Of a stretch of DNA of 64,000 bases, positions 43,774 through 54,201 are shown in pieces. The position numbers and the translations under genes are program-made. The DNA comes from Stenotrophomonas terrae. GTDB taxonomy: Bacteria; Pseudomonadota; Gammaproteobacteria; Xanthomonadales; Xanthomonadaceae. The DNA lies in NCBI RefSeq assembly GCF_001431465.1, contig NZ_LDJJ01000017.1, positions 62,001-126,000 on the forward strand, in the 5' to 3' direction. Within the stretch, counting starts at the first letter, position 1. Every line of letters starts with the position of its first letter. The notes below the pieces were generated by a model, which had not been told where the DNA came from, ran no database searches, and saw only the letters and a list, made by a program, of their open reading frames with translations.

Positions 43774-46434
43774 GTGATTGAGAGCAGTTTGTCATTGCCC
43801 ATTGGAAAGTGTTTGAGCGATGCGAGAAACGGGCGCGGTGGGCTGCTTTCAGCGCTCATGGCAGCGGGCGGTGTCTTGCTGGCCACGCAGGCAATAGCCG
43901 CGCCAGCGCCGGAGCCTTCCGCAAACCTGGGTGAACAGGCCCTGCTGAGCATGGGAGGGCCGAAGTTGAGCCCGCCCGAACAGGCACAGTTCGATTCCAA
44001 TTTCCTGTCCGGCTCCGGGCAGAAGGTGGACCTGTCCGCCTTCAGTAACGGCAATCCCATTGTCGCGGGCACCTATCGGCTGGATGTCTATGTCAATGGC
44101 ACCTGGAAGGGGCGGCGTGACTTGCCTTTCCGCGGCAATGGCAAAGGTGACGTGGACGCCTGCCTCGACCTGCAGACGCTGGAAGCGTTGGGCGTAGATA
44201 CCGAGCAGCTGCAAATGCCGGCTGAAGGTGGCAGTGCAATGGCGGCTGATGCAGCTTGCCCGCAGCTGGGTGAGCGCATACCGAACGCCTTTGGCATCTA
44301 TGACAGTGGGAACCTGCGCTACGACGTGAGTATCCCCCAGGCCTATCTGCGGCGGGAGGCGCGCGGCTATGTGAACCCGTCGCTTTGGGACCGAGGCGTC
44401 ACTGCGGGCTATATCGGTTACACCTTCAACGTGGTTGATGGTGAAACCCGCGGCGCCTTTGATAGCCGCAACCGTAGCGCTTATCTCGGTATGAACATGG
44501 GCCTCAATCTGGGCGGCTGGCAGCTGCGCCAGGACTCCAACCTGACCTGGAGCGAGGGCCGTGGCAGCCGTTGGCAGCGGATATCCACCTATGCGCAGCG
44601 GGGCATTGGTGGCTTGCGCGGAATGTTGACCGTCGGCGAGTCCTATACCAGCGGTGAGTTGTTCGACTCCGTCAGCTATCGCGGTATCAACCTGACCAGC
44701 GATGACCGCATGTTGCCTGACTCGCTGCGCGGCTATGCGCCGGTGGTTCGGGGCATCGCAGAAACCAATGCGCGGGTGGAAATTCACCAGAATCAGCAGC
44801 TGATCCATTCCACTACGGTATCGCCGGGTGCGTTCGTCATCGATGATCTGTATCCCACCGGCTATGGCGGCGATCTGGACGTTCGGGTGATCGAGGCGGA
44901 CGGGCGCACACGCAGCTTCAAGGTGCCGTTTGGAACGGTCGCGCAGATGTTGCGTCCGGGAATGTCGCGATATGCAGTCACCCTTGGCCAGGTGCGCAAT
45001 GACAGCCTGCTGGATGAGCCGTGGTTGGCGCAGGCGACGTATCAGCGCGGCATCGGCAACCGTCTGACGCTGTATTCCGGTGGTGTACTGAGTGAGAACT
45101 ATGGGGCAGTGCTGTCGGGTGCAGGGCTTGCAACGCCGCTGGGTGCGTTCTCGCTCGACGTCACCTATGCGCGTTCGCAGTTCCAGCGAGGAGAAAGCCA
45201 GCGCGGCAGCAGCTCGCGTTTGAGCTATAGCAGCCTGTTTGCCCCGTTCGGCACCAATGTGACGTTGGCGGCCTACCGCTATTCAACGCGCGGTTACTAC
45301 AGTTTGCGGGACGCGTTGAGTACACGGGATGCCATCAGTCGAGGCTTTGATGCGCGCCCATTCGAGCGCCAGCGCAGCCAGTTCCAGCTGACCTTGAATC
45401 AGCCGCTTGGAAAGCGGGCTGGGTCGCTGTATGTCACTGGCTCGGTCAGCGACTTCTACAGCCGCACGGGCACCAGTACGCAATATCAGATGGGTTACAA
45501 CAATGCCTGGCGCGCTCTCAACTTTGGTGTATCGGCTGTTCGCACCGAAGAGGGATTCTCGGGTGCACGTGATACCCAGTACCTGTTGAGCATGAGCATG
45601 CCGTTGGGGCAGCGTAGCCGGCGGCCGGTATCACTCAGTGCCGACCTCAGTATGCGCGACAACAGTGCAGGAACGGCGCATACGAGGGGGTATGACAGTA
45701 GCCGAATCGGGATCGCCGGTTCGGCAGGCAGCGACTACAACATCAATTATGGATTGACCCTGACAGATAGCCGTACCGGCCCCGGCAGCGCGGTGGCATC
45801 GGTCAACTATCGTGGACAGTACGCAACGTTGGACGGCTCTTATGGCTATTCCAATGAATTCCGTCAGTTGTCGTTGGGGGCGTCCGGCAACGTGGTGGTA
45901 CATGCGGGAGGGGTCACCTTGGCCCCGTATCGCGGTGACACCATGGTGCTGGTGCATGCTCCCGGCGCTCGGGGCGCGCATGTGCTCAATGCGCCTGGCC
46001 TGCGCGTGGACAAGCGCGGCTATGCGGTGGTTCCTTATGTGTCTCCCTACCGGCTCAATGCAATTACGCTTGATCCGGCGGGCATGGCGCGCGATGTCGA
46101 TCTGGAGTCAAGCAGCCAATCGGTGGCGCCTTACGCTGGCGCTATCAGTCTGATGCGCTTCAAGACGCGCAGCGGCAGGGCATTGTTGATCAGCGTGCGC
46201 GCGGCGTCCGGTCAGGCGCTACCTCTTGGCGCATCGGTAAAGGATGCCCAGGGACAGCTGGTCGGATTGGTGGGGCAGGGCGGACGGCTGTATGTGCGCA
46301 GTGAGAATGATAGCGGCCGTCTGCAGATCGAATGGGGTGAACAGGAGTCGCAACGGTGCGTGCTGGATTACCAGGTGCCAGCTGCCACCGGGGAGCAGCA
46401 GGGATTCATAAAGTTGGACTCGATATGCCGCTGA
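43774..46434 (+). CDS. Outer-membrane fimbrial usher (FimD/PapC family)
   Basis: An 886-residue usher from the preferred GTG start at 43774, which has AAGGA seven bases upstream and yields a signal peptide ending near AQAIAA (residue ~43); ATG 43729 is an alternative. The N-terminal chaperone-binding domain (FDSNFLSG...GTYRLDVYVNG, split here), the 24-strand barrel with plug, and the C-terminal domains (GASVKDAQGQLVGLVGQGG) are all recognisable. It secretes and orders the subunits. Confidence 0.93.
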   Translation: MIESSLSLPIGKCLSDARNGRGGLLSALMAAGGVLLATQAIAAPAPEPSANLGEQALLSMGGPKLSPPEQAQFDSNFLSGSGQKVDLSAFSNGNPIVAGTYRLDVYVNGTWKGRRDLPFRGNGKGDVDACLDLQTLEALGVDTEQLQMPAEGGSAMAADAACPQLGERIPNAFGIYDSGNLRYDVSIPQAYLRREARGYVNPSLWDRGVTAGYIGYTFNVVDGETRGAFDSRNRSAYLGMNMGLNLGGWQLRQDSNLTWSEGRGSRWQRISTYAQRGIGGLRGMLTVGESYTSGELFDSVSYRGINLTSDDRMLPDSLRGYAPVVRGIAETNARVEIHQNQQLIHSTTVSPGAFVIDDLYPTGYGGDLDVRVIEADGRTRSFKVPFGTVAQMLRPGMSRYAVTLGQVRNDSLLDEPWLAQATYQRGIGNRLTLYSGGVLSENYGAVLSGAGLATPLGAFSLDVTYARSQFQRGESQRGSSSRLSYSSLFAPFGTNVTLAAYRYSTRGYYSLRDALSTRDAISRGFDARPFERQRSQFQLTLNQPLGKRAGSLYVTGSVSDFYSRTGTSTQYQMGYNNAWRALNFGVSAVRTEEGFSGARDTQYLLSMSMPLGQRSRRPVSLSADLSMRDNSAGTAHTRGYDSSRIGIAGSAGSDYNINYGLTLTDSRTGPGSAVASVNYRGQYATLDGSYGYSNEFRQLSLGASGNVVVHAGGVTLAPYRGDTMVLVHAPGARGAHVLNAPGLRVDKRGYAVVPYVSPYRLNAITLDPAGMARDVDLESSSQSVAPYAGAISLMRFKTRSGRALLISVRAASGQALPLGASVKDAQGQLVGLVGQGGRLYVRSENDSGRLQIEWGEQESQRCVLDYQVPAATGEQQGFIKLDSICR

Positions 46435-46565
46435 GCCCCAAGTGTTGCGCAACAGTCGTGCTTCAACTGACAGCAACCGGGCAGCGGTCAGTTGCCTGCG
46501 ATGTCGGGTTCAACGCGCTTTTTGTTGAAGGGCTGATTTCTTTTTTTCGTAGGAGTATTGGTTGT

Positions 46566-47564
46566 ATGTCGCTGTGGAGAAATTCATCCTGTGCGTGGTT
46601 GTGTGCGATGGGCGTACTTGTGGCCATCGCATATGCGCCGCCGCTGCGTGCGAAATGCTTCAAGCCCGATCCGAACAGGCCGCCCATAACCGTGGATATA
46701 AGCGCCGGTCCGATCTATGTTCGTCCAGGTTTGGCAAATACGGCGATTGATATCCGGCTTATTCCAGCGAGCATACCGGGCGGCTGCTATGGCGGTGTAT
46801 TTACACGCTATAGGATGCCGTTGACAGCTTCCGATGGACCGCACACGGCTTTTTACACCGATGTAAAGGGTGTTGGTATTCAGCTTATGGAAATGAATGG
46901 TAACAGCTGGGTGCGCGTGTATACCGATCGCCCACACGTCATGAATTCGGAGAATTCACCTGCTGATGCCGTCATGGTTCTTTTGTATAGGACTGAATCC
47001 GAGGTGGCGCCGGGTCGAATTCTTCCCGCTGGATTAGTGGCCAGCTATTGGTTTGACGAGGACGGGCCGAACAATCCGGTAGCAAACATTGTAATGGGTG
47101 CTCTGGGAACCACGATCATGCCGACTACCTGTGCGGTGGCAACAGCCAGCAAGAACATCGTGGTTGATTTCGGTGCGGTTTCACGTAGCGAATTCTCCGG
47201 TGTGGGGAGCAGGGCGCAGTCCCGCGACTTCTCCATTGATATCGAGTGCAGCAGTATTAGCAGTGTCTACAATACGGTTGGCTTGCGGGTGGATGCTTTT
47301 CCTGATCCTTCGAATCTGCCAGGTGTTCTGGCAGTGAGACCGGGCAATGACGCTGCACGTGGTGTTGCAATTGAGTTGGTGCGAACCAACGCAGGCGTCG
47401 AGGAGCCGATGCCACTGGCGCAATTCGTCGAGATGGGGAAGGTCGGAACAACTTCCACCAGCCTGAGTATTCCGTTGCGCGCACGTTATATCCAGACGGC
47501 GGCTGGACAGGTTGAGCCAGGCAGGGCCAATGGTGTCGCGACGTTCACCATTGAATACAAGTGA
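46566..47564 (+). CDS. Fimbrial tip adhesin 1
   Basis: A 332-residue two-domain adhesin. ATG 46566 has AGGAG ten bases upstream; signal peptide to about residue 29. An N-terminal receptor-binding-like domain of ~170 residues with few motifs is followed by a pilin-type domain from about TTCAVATASKNIVVDFGAV, ending in RARYIQTAAG and ATFTIEYK. The DNA here is visibly more AT-rich than its neighbours. It is paralogous to the gene at 48210; the similarity is strong only in the second domain, as expected when the binding domains have diverged. Confidence 0.85.
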   Translation: MSLWRNSSCAWLCAMGVLVAIAYAPPLRAKCFKPDPNRPPITVDISAGPIYVRPGLANTAIDIRLIPASIPGGCYGGVFTRYRMPLTASDGPHTAFYTDVKGVGIQLMEMNGNSWVRVYTDRPHVMNSENSPADAVMVLLYRTESEVAPGRILPAGLVASYWFDEDGPNNPVANIVMGALGTTIMPTTCAVATASKNIVVDFGAVSRSEFSGVGSRAQSRDFSIDIECSSISSVYNTVGLRVDAFPDPSNLPGVLAVRPGNDAARGVAIELVRTNAGVEEPMPLAQFVEMGKVGTTSTSLSIPLRARYIQTAAGQVEPGRANGVATFTIEYK

Positions 47565-48209
47565 TGCGCCATGCAATGCGTAGCGCTTGGAGACACCGAA
47601 GCTATCAGCAACCAAAGCATGGCTTTGGTTGCTGATGCGCAAGTGCTGCTGTCATGGTGTTGGCGGATTGAGATGATCTTTGTTGCCTTTTTTAAATATT
47701 CCTGCTGGTCGTTGTGATGTACCCGATGAGGATGTCCAAAGATGGTGCCGTGTTCTTGATCCGGCATCCCCGCGCTAGTGGCAATGCGCTGTTGCATGCG
47801 ACGTGATCCGCAAAGGAGGTGCTTGCTTATGCCCTTTGATTTGCCGGCCAAGACGTTAGCTGTCTGAGCAGTATCATGTGTCTGCGTCGTCACCTGTGGT
47901 GTTGCCGGGTGGCGTTGCAGAGAGCGTGTAGCTCCTTTTTTCGGGCTGGCGCGTTTCCCAGTATCACCAGGCCCAGCTAACGCTCCGCGTCGGTCAGCGC
48001 TGCGTCATACATCGCCTGCGTATGCCCGAAGCACCACTTGAGAATATTTTTCCGCACTGCTCGGGCAGCGATTTAGCGCCGGTCTGCATGTAATGCAAAA
48101 CCGATCGCCTTTTGAACGGTGGTGTCGGGTTTTGCCGAACGCGGCATCTTTTTTCGATTGCCAGCGACGGTGACTGCCGTGAGGCTGGCGCTTTTCAGGA
48201 AGAAGGCAT
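47565..48209. other. 645-bp gap between adhesin genes with a possible gene remnant
   Basis: No complete gene. The perfect hairpin is at 47604-47636. On the minus strand about 47977-48060 reads as a short open tail, IAARAVRKNILKWCFGHTQ then AMYDAALTDAER and a stop, which looks like the end of a real protein, but a stop codon cuts it off upstream. I do not recognise the family. Confidence 0.4.
47604..47636. other. Perfect 15-bp hairpin between the two adhesin genes
   Basis: ATCAGCAACCAAAGC and its exact complement flank a 3-nt loop, 40 bases after the adhesin 1 stop. No T run follows on the plus strand, so it is either a poor terminator or an mRNA processing or stabilising element. Confidence 0.6.
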
Positions 48210-49241
48210 ATGTCGTCGAAGCAATGTCATGCGCGTAGGTTGCGGGTGCTGCTGAGTGGTTGTGTGGTCGCAGGATTGGCGTCAGGTGCGCATGCGGCAT
48301 GCCTGCTAAATGCAGGGACGTTCGTGCCGCAGGACGTGCAGATGGATATGGCACAAGTGACGATCATGCCCAATGTGCCGGTGGGGGGCGTCATCAAAGA
48401 GCTGGTGGTGGCGATCAACCAGCGTGATCGTGTGGCGCAGTGCACTGGCACCGGTAGTGCGATTGGGCGGTATGTCAACGCGGCACAGCAGATACCCGTT
48501 GCGGGGTTTTCCAATGTGTATGCGACCGATGTGGCGGGTGTGGGTATCCGGGTTTATCGCGACTCGGGAAGCATCCAGACGTTCTATCCCCATGATCTGC
48601 CGCTGAACACAAGCGGTGCGGTAACCTTGATTGGCGGCAGCTTCCGGGTGGAACTGGTCAAGACTGCAGCAGTCACCGGCTCTGGCCTGATCGCACCCAA
48701 TGGCAGATTCACCACGTACTACTTCAATGGAGATGGGCCACTCAAGCCGGTGCTGGTATCCACGTTCAAGGGCTCTGGCACCACGGTGGTCAATCCCAGT
48801 TGTTCGGTGCAGGCTGGTAGCCGCAATATCGTGGTCGAGTTTGGCGCCGTGCCTGCCAGCAGCTTCAATGGTGTTGGCTCGCGTGCGCCCAGCCGCGACT
48901 TCGATATCACCCTGGATTGCCAAGGCAGTAATCTGGCCCAGTACCAGAATCGAATAGGTATTCGCCTGGATGCCGCCCAGGACAGCTCCAATCTACCGGG
49001 TGTTCTTCCGGTAGCCGCAGCGACGGATGCTGCTGCGGGCGTTGGGATCGAACTGGTGCAGCGGGTTGGTAGCAGTGAAAAGCCGGTGCAGTTCTCCCAG
49101 AATATCGAACTTGGCACGAGCGTGGCCGGTGCCAGCACATTGCAGTTGTTGTTGCGTGCTCGTTACATACAGACCCGCGCGGGTAGGGTGACGCCAGGCA
49201 AGGCCAACGGCGCGGCTACGTTCACCATCCAATACAACTAG
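48210..49241 (+). CDS. Fimbrial tip adhesin 2
   Basis: A 343-residue secreted adhesin. ATG 48210 has GGAAGAAGG upstream; the signal peptide ends at GAHA near residue 29. The second domain (from about NPSCSVQAGSRNIVVEFGAV) is clearly homologous to that of adhesin 1: FGAV-x-x-S-x-FxGVGSRA-x-SRDF and RARYIQTRAGRVTPGKANG-ATFTIQYN (pieces). The N-terminal binding domain differs much more. It is 645 bp from adhesin 1, so it may have its own promoter. Confidence 0.85.
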   Translation: MSSKQCHARRLRVLLSGCVVAGLASGAHAACLLNAGTFVPQDVQMDMAQVTIMPNVPVGGVIKELVVAINQRDRVAQCTGTGSAIGRYVNAAQQIPVAGFSNVYATDVAGVGIRVYRDSGSIQTFYPHDLPLNTSGAVTLIGGSFRVELVKTAAVTGSGLIAPNGRFTTYYFNGDGPLKPVLVSTFKGSGTTVVNPSCSVQAGSRNIVVEFGAVPASSFNGVGSRAPSRDFDITLDCQGSNLAQYQNRIGIRLDAAQDSSNLPGVLPVAAATDAAAGVGIELVQRVGSSEKPVQFSQNIELGTSVAGASTLQLLLRARYIQTRAGRVTPGKANGAATFTIQYN

Positions 49242-49252
49242 TTGGAGTAGTG

Positions 49253-49287
49253 CAGGCGCCCGGAGTGTTTGGGGGCTGGGCGCCTGC
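49253..49287. terminator. GC-rich hairpin at the end of the fimbrial locus
   Basis: A 9-bp stem (GCAGGCGCC / GGCGCCTGC) lies 12 bases after the adhesin 2 stop; no T run. Confidence 0.45.
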
Positions 49288-49375
49288 TGTGGAGGGCTGG
49301 CCAAGCGGATAGGGGGCATGGCGAAGACAGTTCGCCTCGTTCTAGAATGCCACCTTGCCATCAAGGGGGCAGTGC

Positions 49376-50161
49376 ATGGGGATGCACGTCAACACCAGCT
49401 GCATCAACTGTGATCGAGCGGTCAGCGTTGCAGATCAGAAGTACTGTCCGGGTTGCGGTCAGCCGACGCCGGCGCATCGCATCGATTGGCACTTCCTGGG
49501 TCATGAGCTGGAGCACAGCGTGCTGCACATGGACCGCGGCATCCTGTACTCGCTCAAAAACGTGATGCTGCGGCCCGGGCAGTTGTTGCGTGACTACATC
49601 GAGGGCCGGCGCGGCAACCAGGTCAAGCCGCTGTTGCTGATCACGATGATGGCGGCGGCCGTGGTGCTGTTGAATCGGCTGATCACCGGCGGCAGCATGA
49701 TGGATAGTGGCGTTTCTGAGGCGTTGGTTGCCGGGCAGACCATGCCGGCAGAGCTGTTGCGGTTCTTGGCGGCTTCGCGCTCCGTTTCGGCCTGGATCGA
49801 TTCCCACTTTGCGGCGTTCACGCTGATGCTGTTGCCGATTGAAGCACTGGTGTTCTGGCAGGTGTTTCGTCGCTACAGCCAGTTGAACTATCCCGAATGG
49901 CTGGTGATGACCACACTGTTGACTGTGCAGGTATTCGTGATCTGGTCGGTTTTGGTGTTGCTGTACCGCTGGTTGTCGCAAGCACAGTTAGTGGCAGCTT
50001 TGCTGGGCATGATCTACAACGCATTTTCGCTGGTGCATTTCTTCCAGGACCGACCGGTGTGGTCGACGCTATGGCGGACCGCTGTAGCGCTAGCAGTGTT
50101 CTCGTTGATCAGTTCGGCGGCGGTCATGGCAGCTGCGCTGGTCGTGATGCGGGTAGCGTGA
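49376..50161 (+). CDS. Zinc-ribbon membrane protein (DUF3667-like)
   Basis: A 261-residue protein, start ATG 49376 after AGGGGG. A small zinc ribbon at the N-terminus (Cys9, Cys12, Cys24, Cys27; CINC and CPGC) is followed by a conserved-looking linker (LYSLKNVMLRPGQLLRDYIEG) and about four to five membrane helices. The layout fits the DUF3667 family of unknown function. It is convergent with the purine permease gene and has no clear operon partner. Confidence 0.75.
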   Translation: MGMHVNTSCINCDRAVSVADQKYCPGCGQPTPAHRIDWHFLGHELEHSVLHMDRGILYSLKNVMLRPGQLLRDYIEGRRGNQVKPLLLITMMAAAVVLLNRLITGGSMMDSGVSEALVAGQTMPAELLRFLAASRSVSAWIDSHFAAFTLMLLPIEALVFWQVFRRYSQLNYPEWLVMTTLLTVQVFVIWSVLVLLYRWLSQAQLVAALLGMIYNAFSLVHFFQDRPVWSTLWRTAVALAVFSLISSAAVMAAALVVMRVA

Positions 50162-50194
50162 CCCGCACATGTCCGCATTGAGCGGGGCCCATGA

Positions 50195-51511
<1,317 letters not shown>

Positions 51512-51544
51512 GGGGGAATTCCGACGGGCTGGAGGGGCTGGCTG

Positions 51545-51590
51545 TTCCTTCTCCCGCGCGCGGGAGAAGGTGCCCCGAAGGGGCGGATGA
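51545..51590. repeat. Intergenic hairpin repeat, left copy
   Basis: CCTTCTCCCGC / GCGGGAGAAGG hairpin followed by GCCCCGAAGGGGCGGATGAG, the form of the dispersed intergenic repeats of Xanthomonadaceae. It faces a second copy at 51661-51703. Confidence 0.65.
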
Positions 51591-51660
51591 GGGCCGCTCC
51601 ATCCGCTCTTCAGTTTTCTTTTTTTGACAAAGTGGGCGGTGCAGGTCTTTAGCGCAGAGC

Positions 51661-51703
51661 TTGCCCTCACCCCAACCCCTCTCCCGCAGGCGGGAGAGGG
51701 GCT
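51661..51703. repeat. Intergenic hairpin repeat, right copy (inverted)
   Basis: GCCCTCACCCCAACCCC then CTCTCCCGC-AG-GCGGGAGAG. Read on the minus strand it has the same order as the left copy: hairpin, then a G-rich tail ending GTGAGGGC. Confidence 0.65.
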
Positions 51704-51737
51704 TCAAAGCGAAGGGCGCGCTGTCCTGCACCGTCGC

Positions 51738-51771
51738 CAAAAGCAGACGGCCGCACTGGGCGGCCGTCTGT
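51738..51771 (-). terminator. Rho-independent terminator of ettA
   Basis: A perfect 11-bp stem (CAGACGGCCGC / GCGGCCGTCTG) with a 5-nt loop; on the minus strand it is followed by CTTTTGG, a few bases after the ettA stop. Confidence 0.8.
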
Positions 51772-51777
51772 CGGGTA

Positions 51778-53442
51778 TTACTTCAGTGCCTTGAAACGCA
51801 GGCGCTTGGGACCGGCATCGTCGCCGAGGCGACGCTTCTTGTCCTCTTCGTACTCGCGGTAGTTGCCCTGGAAGAACTCCACGTGCGAGTCGCCTTCGAA
51901 GGCGATGATGTGCGTGGCGATGCGGTCCAGGAACCAGCGGTCATGCGAAATGACGAAGGTGTTGCCCGGGAACTCCAGCAACGCATCTTCCAGCGCACGC
52001 AGGGTTTCGATGTCCAGATCGTTGGACGGTTCGTCGAGCAGCAGCACGTTGCCACCCTGCAGCAGGGTCTTGGCCATGTGCAGGCGGCCACGCTCACCAC
52101 CGGACAGCGAGCCGACCATCTTCTGCTGGTCCTGGCCCTTGAAGTTGAAGCGGCCGATGTAGGCACGCGACTGGATCTCGACACCGTTGATGTTGAGGAT
52201 GTCCAGGCCGCCCGCGATTTCCTGGAACACGTTGTGGTTGCCCGTCAGCGCGTCGCGGCTCTGGTCGACGTAGGACAGCTTGACGGTCGGGCCGACCAGG
52301 ATCTCGCCCGAATCGGGTTTTTCCTGGCCGGTGATCATCTTGAACAGGGTCGATTTACCGGCACCGTTCGGGCCGATGATGCCGACGATGGCACCCGGCG
52401 GGATGATCATCGACAGGTTGTCGATCAGCAGGCGCTCGCCGAACTTCTTGGAGACGTTCTTGAACTCCATCACCGAGTTGCCCAGGCGCTCGCCCGGCGG
52501 GATGAAGATTTCATTGGTTTCGTTGCGCTTCTGGTAGTCGACGCTCTGCAGCTCGTCCAGGCGGGCCAGACGGGCCTTGCCCTTGGTGCGGCCACCCTTG
52601 GCGTTCTGGCGTGACCACTCCAGTTCCTTCTGGATCGCCTTCTGGCGGGCCTTTTCCTGGTTGTCCTCCTGCTTCAGGCGCTCGTCCTTCTGCTCCAACC
52701 ACTGGGTGTAGTTGCCCTTCCACGGAATGCCGCGACCGCGGTCCAGTTCCAGGATCCACTCGGCGGCGTTGTCCAGGAAGTAGCGATCATGGGTAACGGC
52801 CACCACGGTGCCGGTGTAGCGCGCCAGGAACTGCTCCAGCCACTCCACGGACTCGGCGTCCAGGTGGTTGGTCGGTTCGTCGAGCAGCAGCATGTCCGGC
52901 TTCTGCAGCAGCAGGCGGCACAGGGCCACGCGGCGCTTTTCACCGCCGGACAGGTTGCCGATCACCGCGTCCCACGGCGGCAGGCGCAGGGCGTCGGCGG
53001 CCACATCCAGCTGGTTCTCCAGCGTGTGGGCATCGCCAGCGGCCAGGATGGCTTCCAGCCGTTCCTGTTCCTTTGCCAGTGCATCGAAGTCGGCGCCTTC
53101 CTCGGCGTAGGCGTCGTAGATCTTGTCCAGCGCAGCCTGGGCCTGCAGCACTTCGCCCACGCCTTCCTCGACTGCTTGGCGCACGGTCTGGGCCGGGTCC
53201 AGGCGCGGTTCCTGCTCCAGATAGCCGACCTTGATGCCGGCCTGCGGGCGGGCCTCGCCCTCGAAATCGGTGTCCACGCCGGCCATGATCTTCAGCACGG
53301 TGGACTTGCCGGCGCCGTTCAGGCCCAGCAGGCCGATCTTGGCACCGGGGAAGAACGACAGCGAGATGTCCTTGATGATCTGCCGCTTGGGCGGGACCAC
53401 CTTGCTGACGCGGTTCATGGTGTAGATGTATTGCGAGGACAT
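51778..53442 (-). CDS. ettA: Energy-dependent translational throttle protein EttA (ABC-F ATPase)
   Basis: A 554-residue soluble ABC-F protein, almost exactly the length of E. coli EttA. It binds the ribosomal E site and gates the first elongation steps according to ATP/ADP. Start ATG 53442 (MSSQYIYTMNRVSKVVPPKR) has GGAGAC upstream. Two ABC domains: Walker A GLNGAGKST and GPNGAGKST, signatures LSGGEKRR and LSGGERGR, Walker B followed by DEPTNHLD and DEPSNDLD. The arm and linker segments typical of EttA are present. No membrane part. Confidence 0.95.
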   Translation of the reverse strand: MSSQYIYTMNRVSKVVPPKRQIIKDISLSFFPGAKIGLLGLNGAGKSTVLKIMAGVDTDFEGEARPQAGIKVGYLEQEPRLDPAQTVRQAVEEGVGEVLQAQAALDKIYDAYAEEGADFDALAKEQERLEAILAAGDAHTLENQLDVAADALRLPPWDAVIGNLSGGEKRRVALCRLLLQKPDMLLLDEPTNHLDAESVEWLEQFLARYTGTVVAVTHDRYFLDNAAEWILELDRGRGIPWKGNYTQWLEQKDERLKQEDNQEKARQKAIQKELEWSRQNAKGGRTKGKARLARLDELQSVDYQKRNETNEIFIPPGERLGNSVMEFKNVSKKFGERLLIDNLSMIIPPGAIVGIIGPNGAGKSTLFKMITGQEKPDSGEILVGPTVKLSYVDQSRDALTGNHNVFQEIAGGLDILNINGVEIQSRAYIGRFNFKGQDQQKMVGSLSGGERGRLHMAKTLLQGGNVLLLDEPSNDLDIETLRALEDALLEFPGNTFVISHDRWFLDRIATHIIAFEGDSHVEFFQGNYREYEEDKKRRLGDDAGPKRLRFKALK

Positions 53443-53661
53443 GACGTCTCCGTAGCGCAAGCTTGCGCCCGGTCCGGTAGCGGACTGGGCCCAAGACAAA
53501 AGGGAATCGTCCATTATAACAGGGACCCTGCCATGCCCGGCTGACCGGCAGCTGCCCTTGCTGATTTCTGAATGGGAAAGGCCGTAACCGTTTCCAGCCG
53601 GAATTCGTTCAGATGAAGTGAGCATGATGGGAACTGTCCACCAACCCAGTGAGGGCCACCC

Positions 53662-54129
53662 ATGAAGATGAACCGCTTAGCTGTCGCAGCGATGACCACC
53701 CTGCTGGCATTTGGTGCCACCGCCCCAGCCTTTGCGGCAGGTGACCGCGACGACCACGACCGTGGCCGCCATGGCTGGGATGACCATGGCCGGGGCCATG
53801 ATCGCGGCCGGGGCCATGACCGCCACGACCGCCGTGATGACCGCCGCCATTACAGCAATGGTTACCGCGAGGGCTACCGCGACGCCCGCTACAACGATCG
53901 CCGCTACTACGCCCCGCCGCCGCGCGTGGTCTACCGCCCCTATGGTTTCGAGCGTGGCCACCGTTACAGCAACTACTACGGCGGCCCGGTCTATGTGGTC
54001 AATGACTACGATCGCTACCACGTGCGTCGCCCGCCACATGGCCATCGCTGGATCCGCGATGACCGCGGCAACATGCTGATGGTGGCCATCGCCACCGGCA
54101 TCATTGCCGATGTCGTGTTCAACCGTTGA
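53662..54129 (+). CDS. RcnB-family periplasmic protein, His/Arg/Asp-rich
   Basis: A 155-residue secreted protein with a signal peptide ending near residue 25 (APAFA). The mature N-terminus (~27-70) is extremely rich in Asp, Arg and His with GRGHDR-type repeats, which suggests metal binding. The C-terminal half (RPPHGHRWIRDDRGNMLMVAIATGIIADVV pattern, shown only in part: RPPHGHRWIR, IATGIIADVVF) is the RcnB domain, linked in E. coli to nickel/cobalt homeostasis. No metal efflux gene is adjacent, so the role here is uncertain. Confidence 0.85.
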   Translation: MKMNRLAVAAMTTLLAFGATAPAFAAGDRDDHDRGRHGWDDHGRGHDRGRGHDRHDRRDDRRHYSNGYREGYRDARYNDRRYYAPPPRVVYRPYGFERGHRYSNYYGGPVYVVNDYDRYHVRRPPHGHRWIRDDRGNMLMVAIATGIIADVVFNR

Positions 54130-54153
54130 GCAATCGCTGGCGGTAGCTGAACA

Positions 54154-54185
54154 GAAAAGGCGCATCTTCGGATGCGCCTTTTCCA
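54154..54185. terminator. Bidirectional terminator between the RcnB-like gene and tpsA
   Basis: AAAAGGCGCATC-TTCG-GATGCGCCTTTT: a 12-bp stem with a UUCG-type tetraloop and T runs on both strands, between convergent genes. Confidence 0.9.
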
Positions 54186-54201
54186 TTTCAGGGCCGGTGG
54201 A

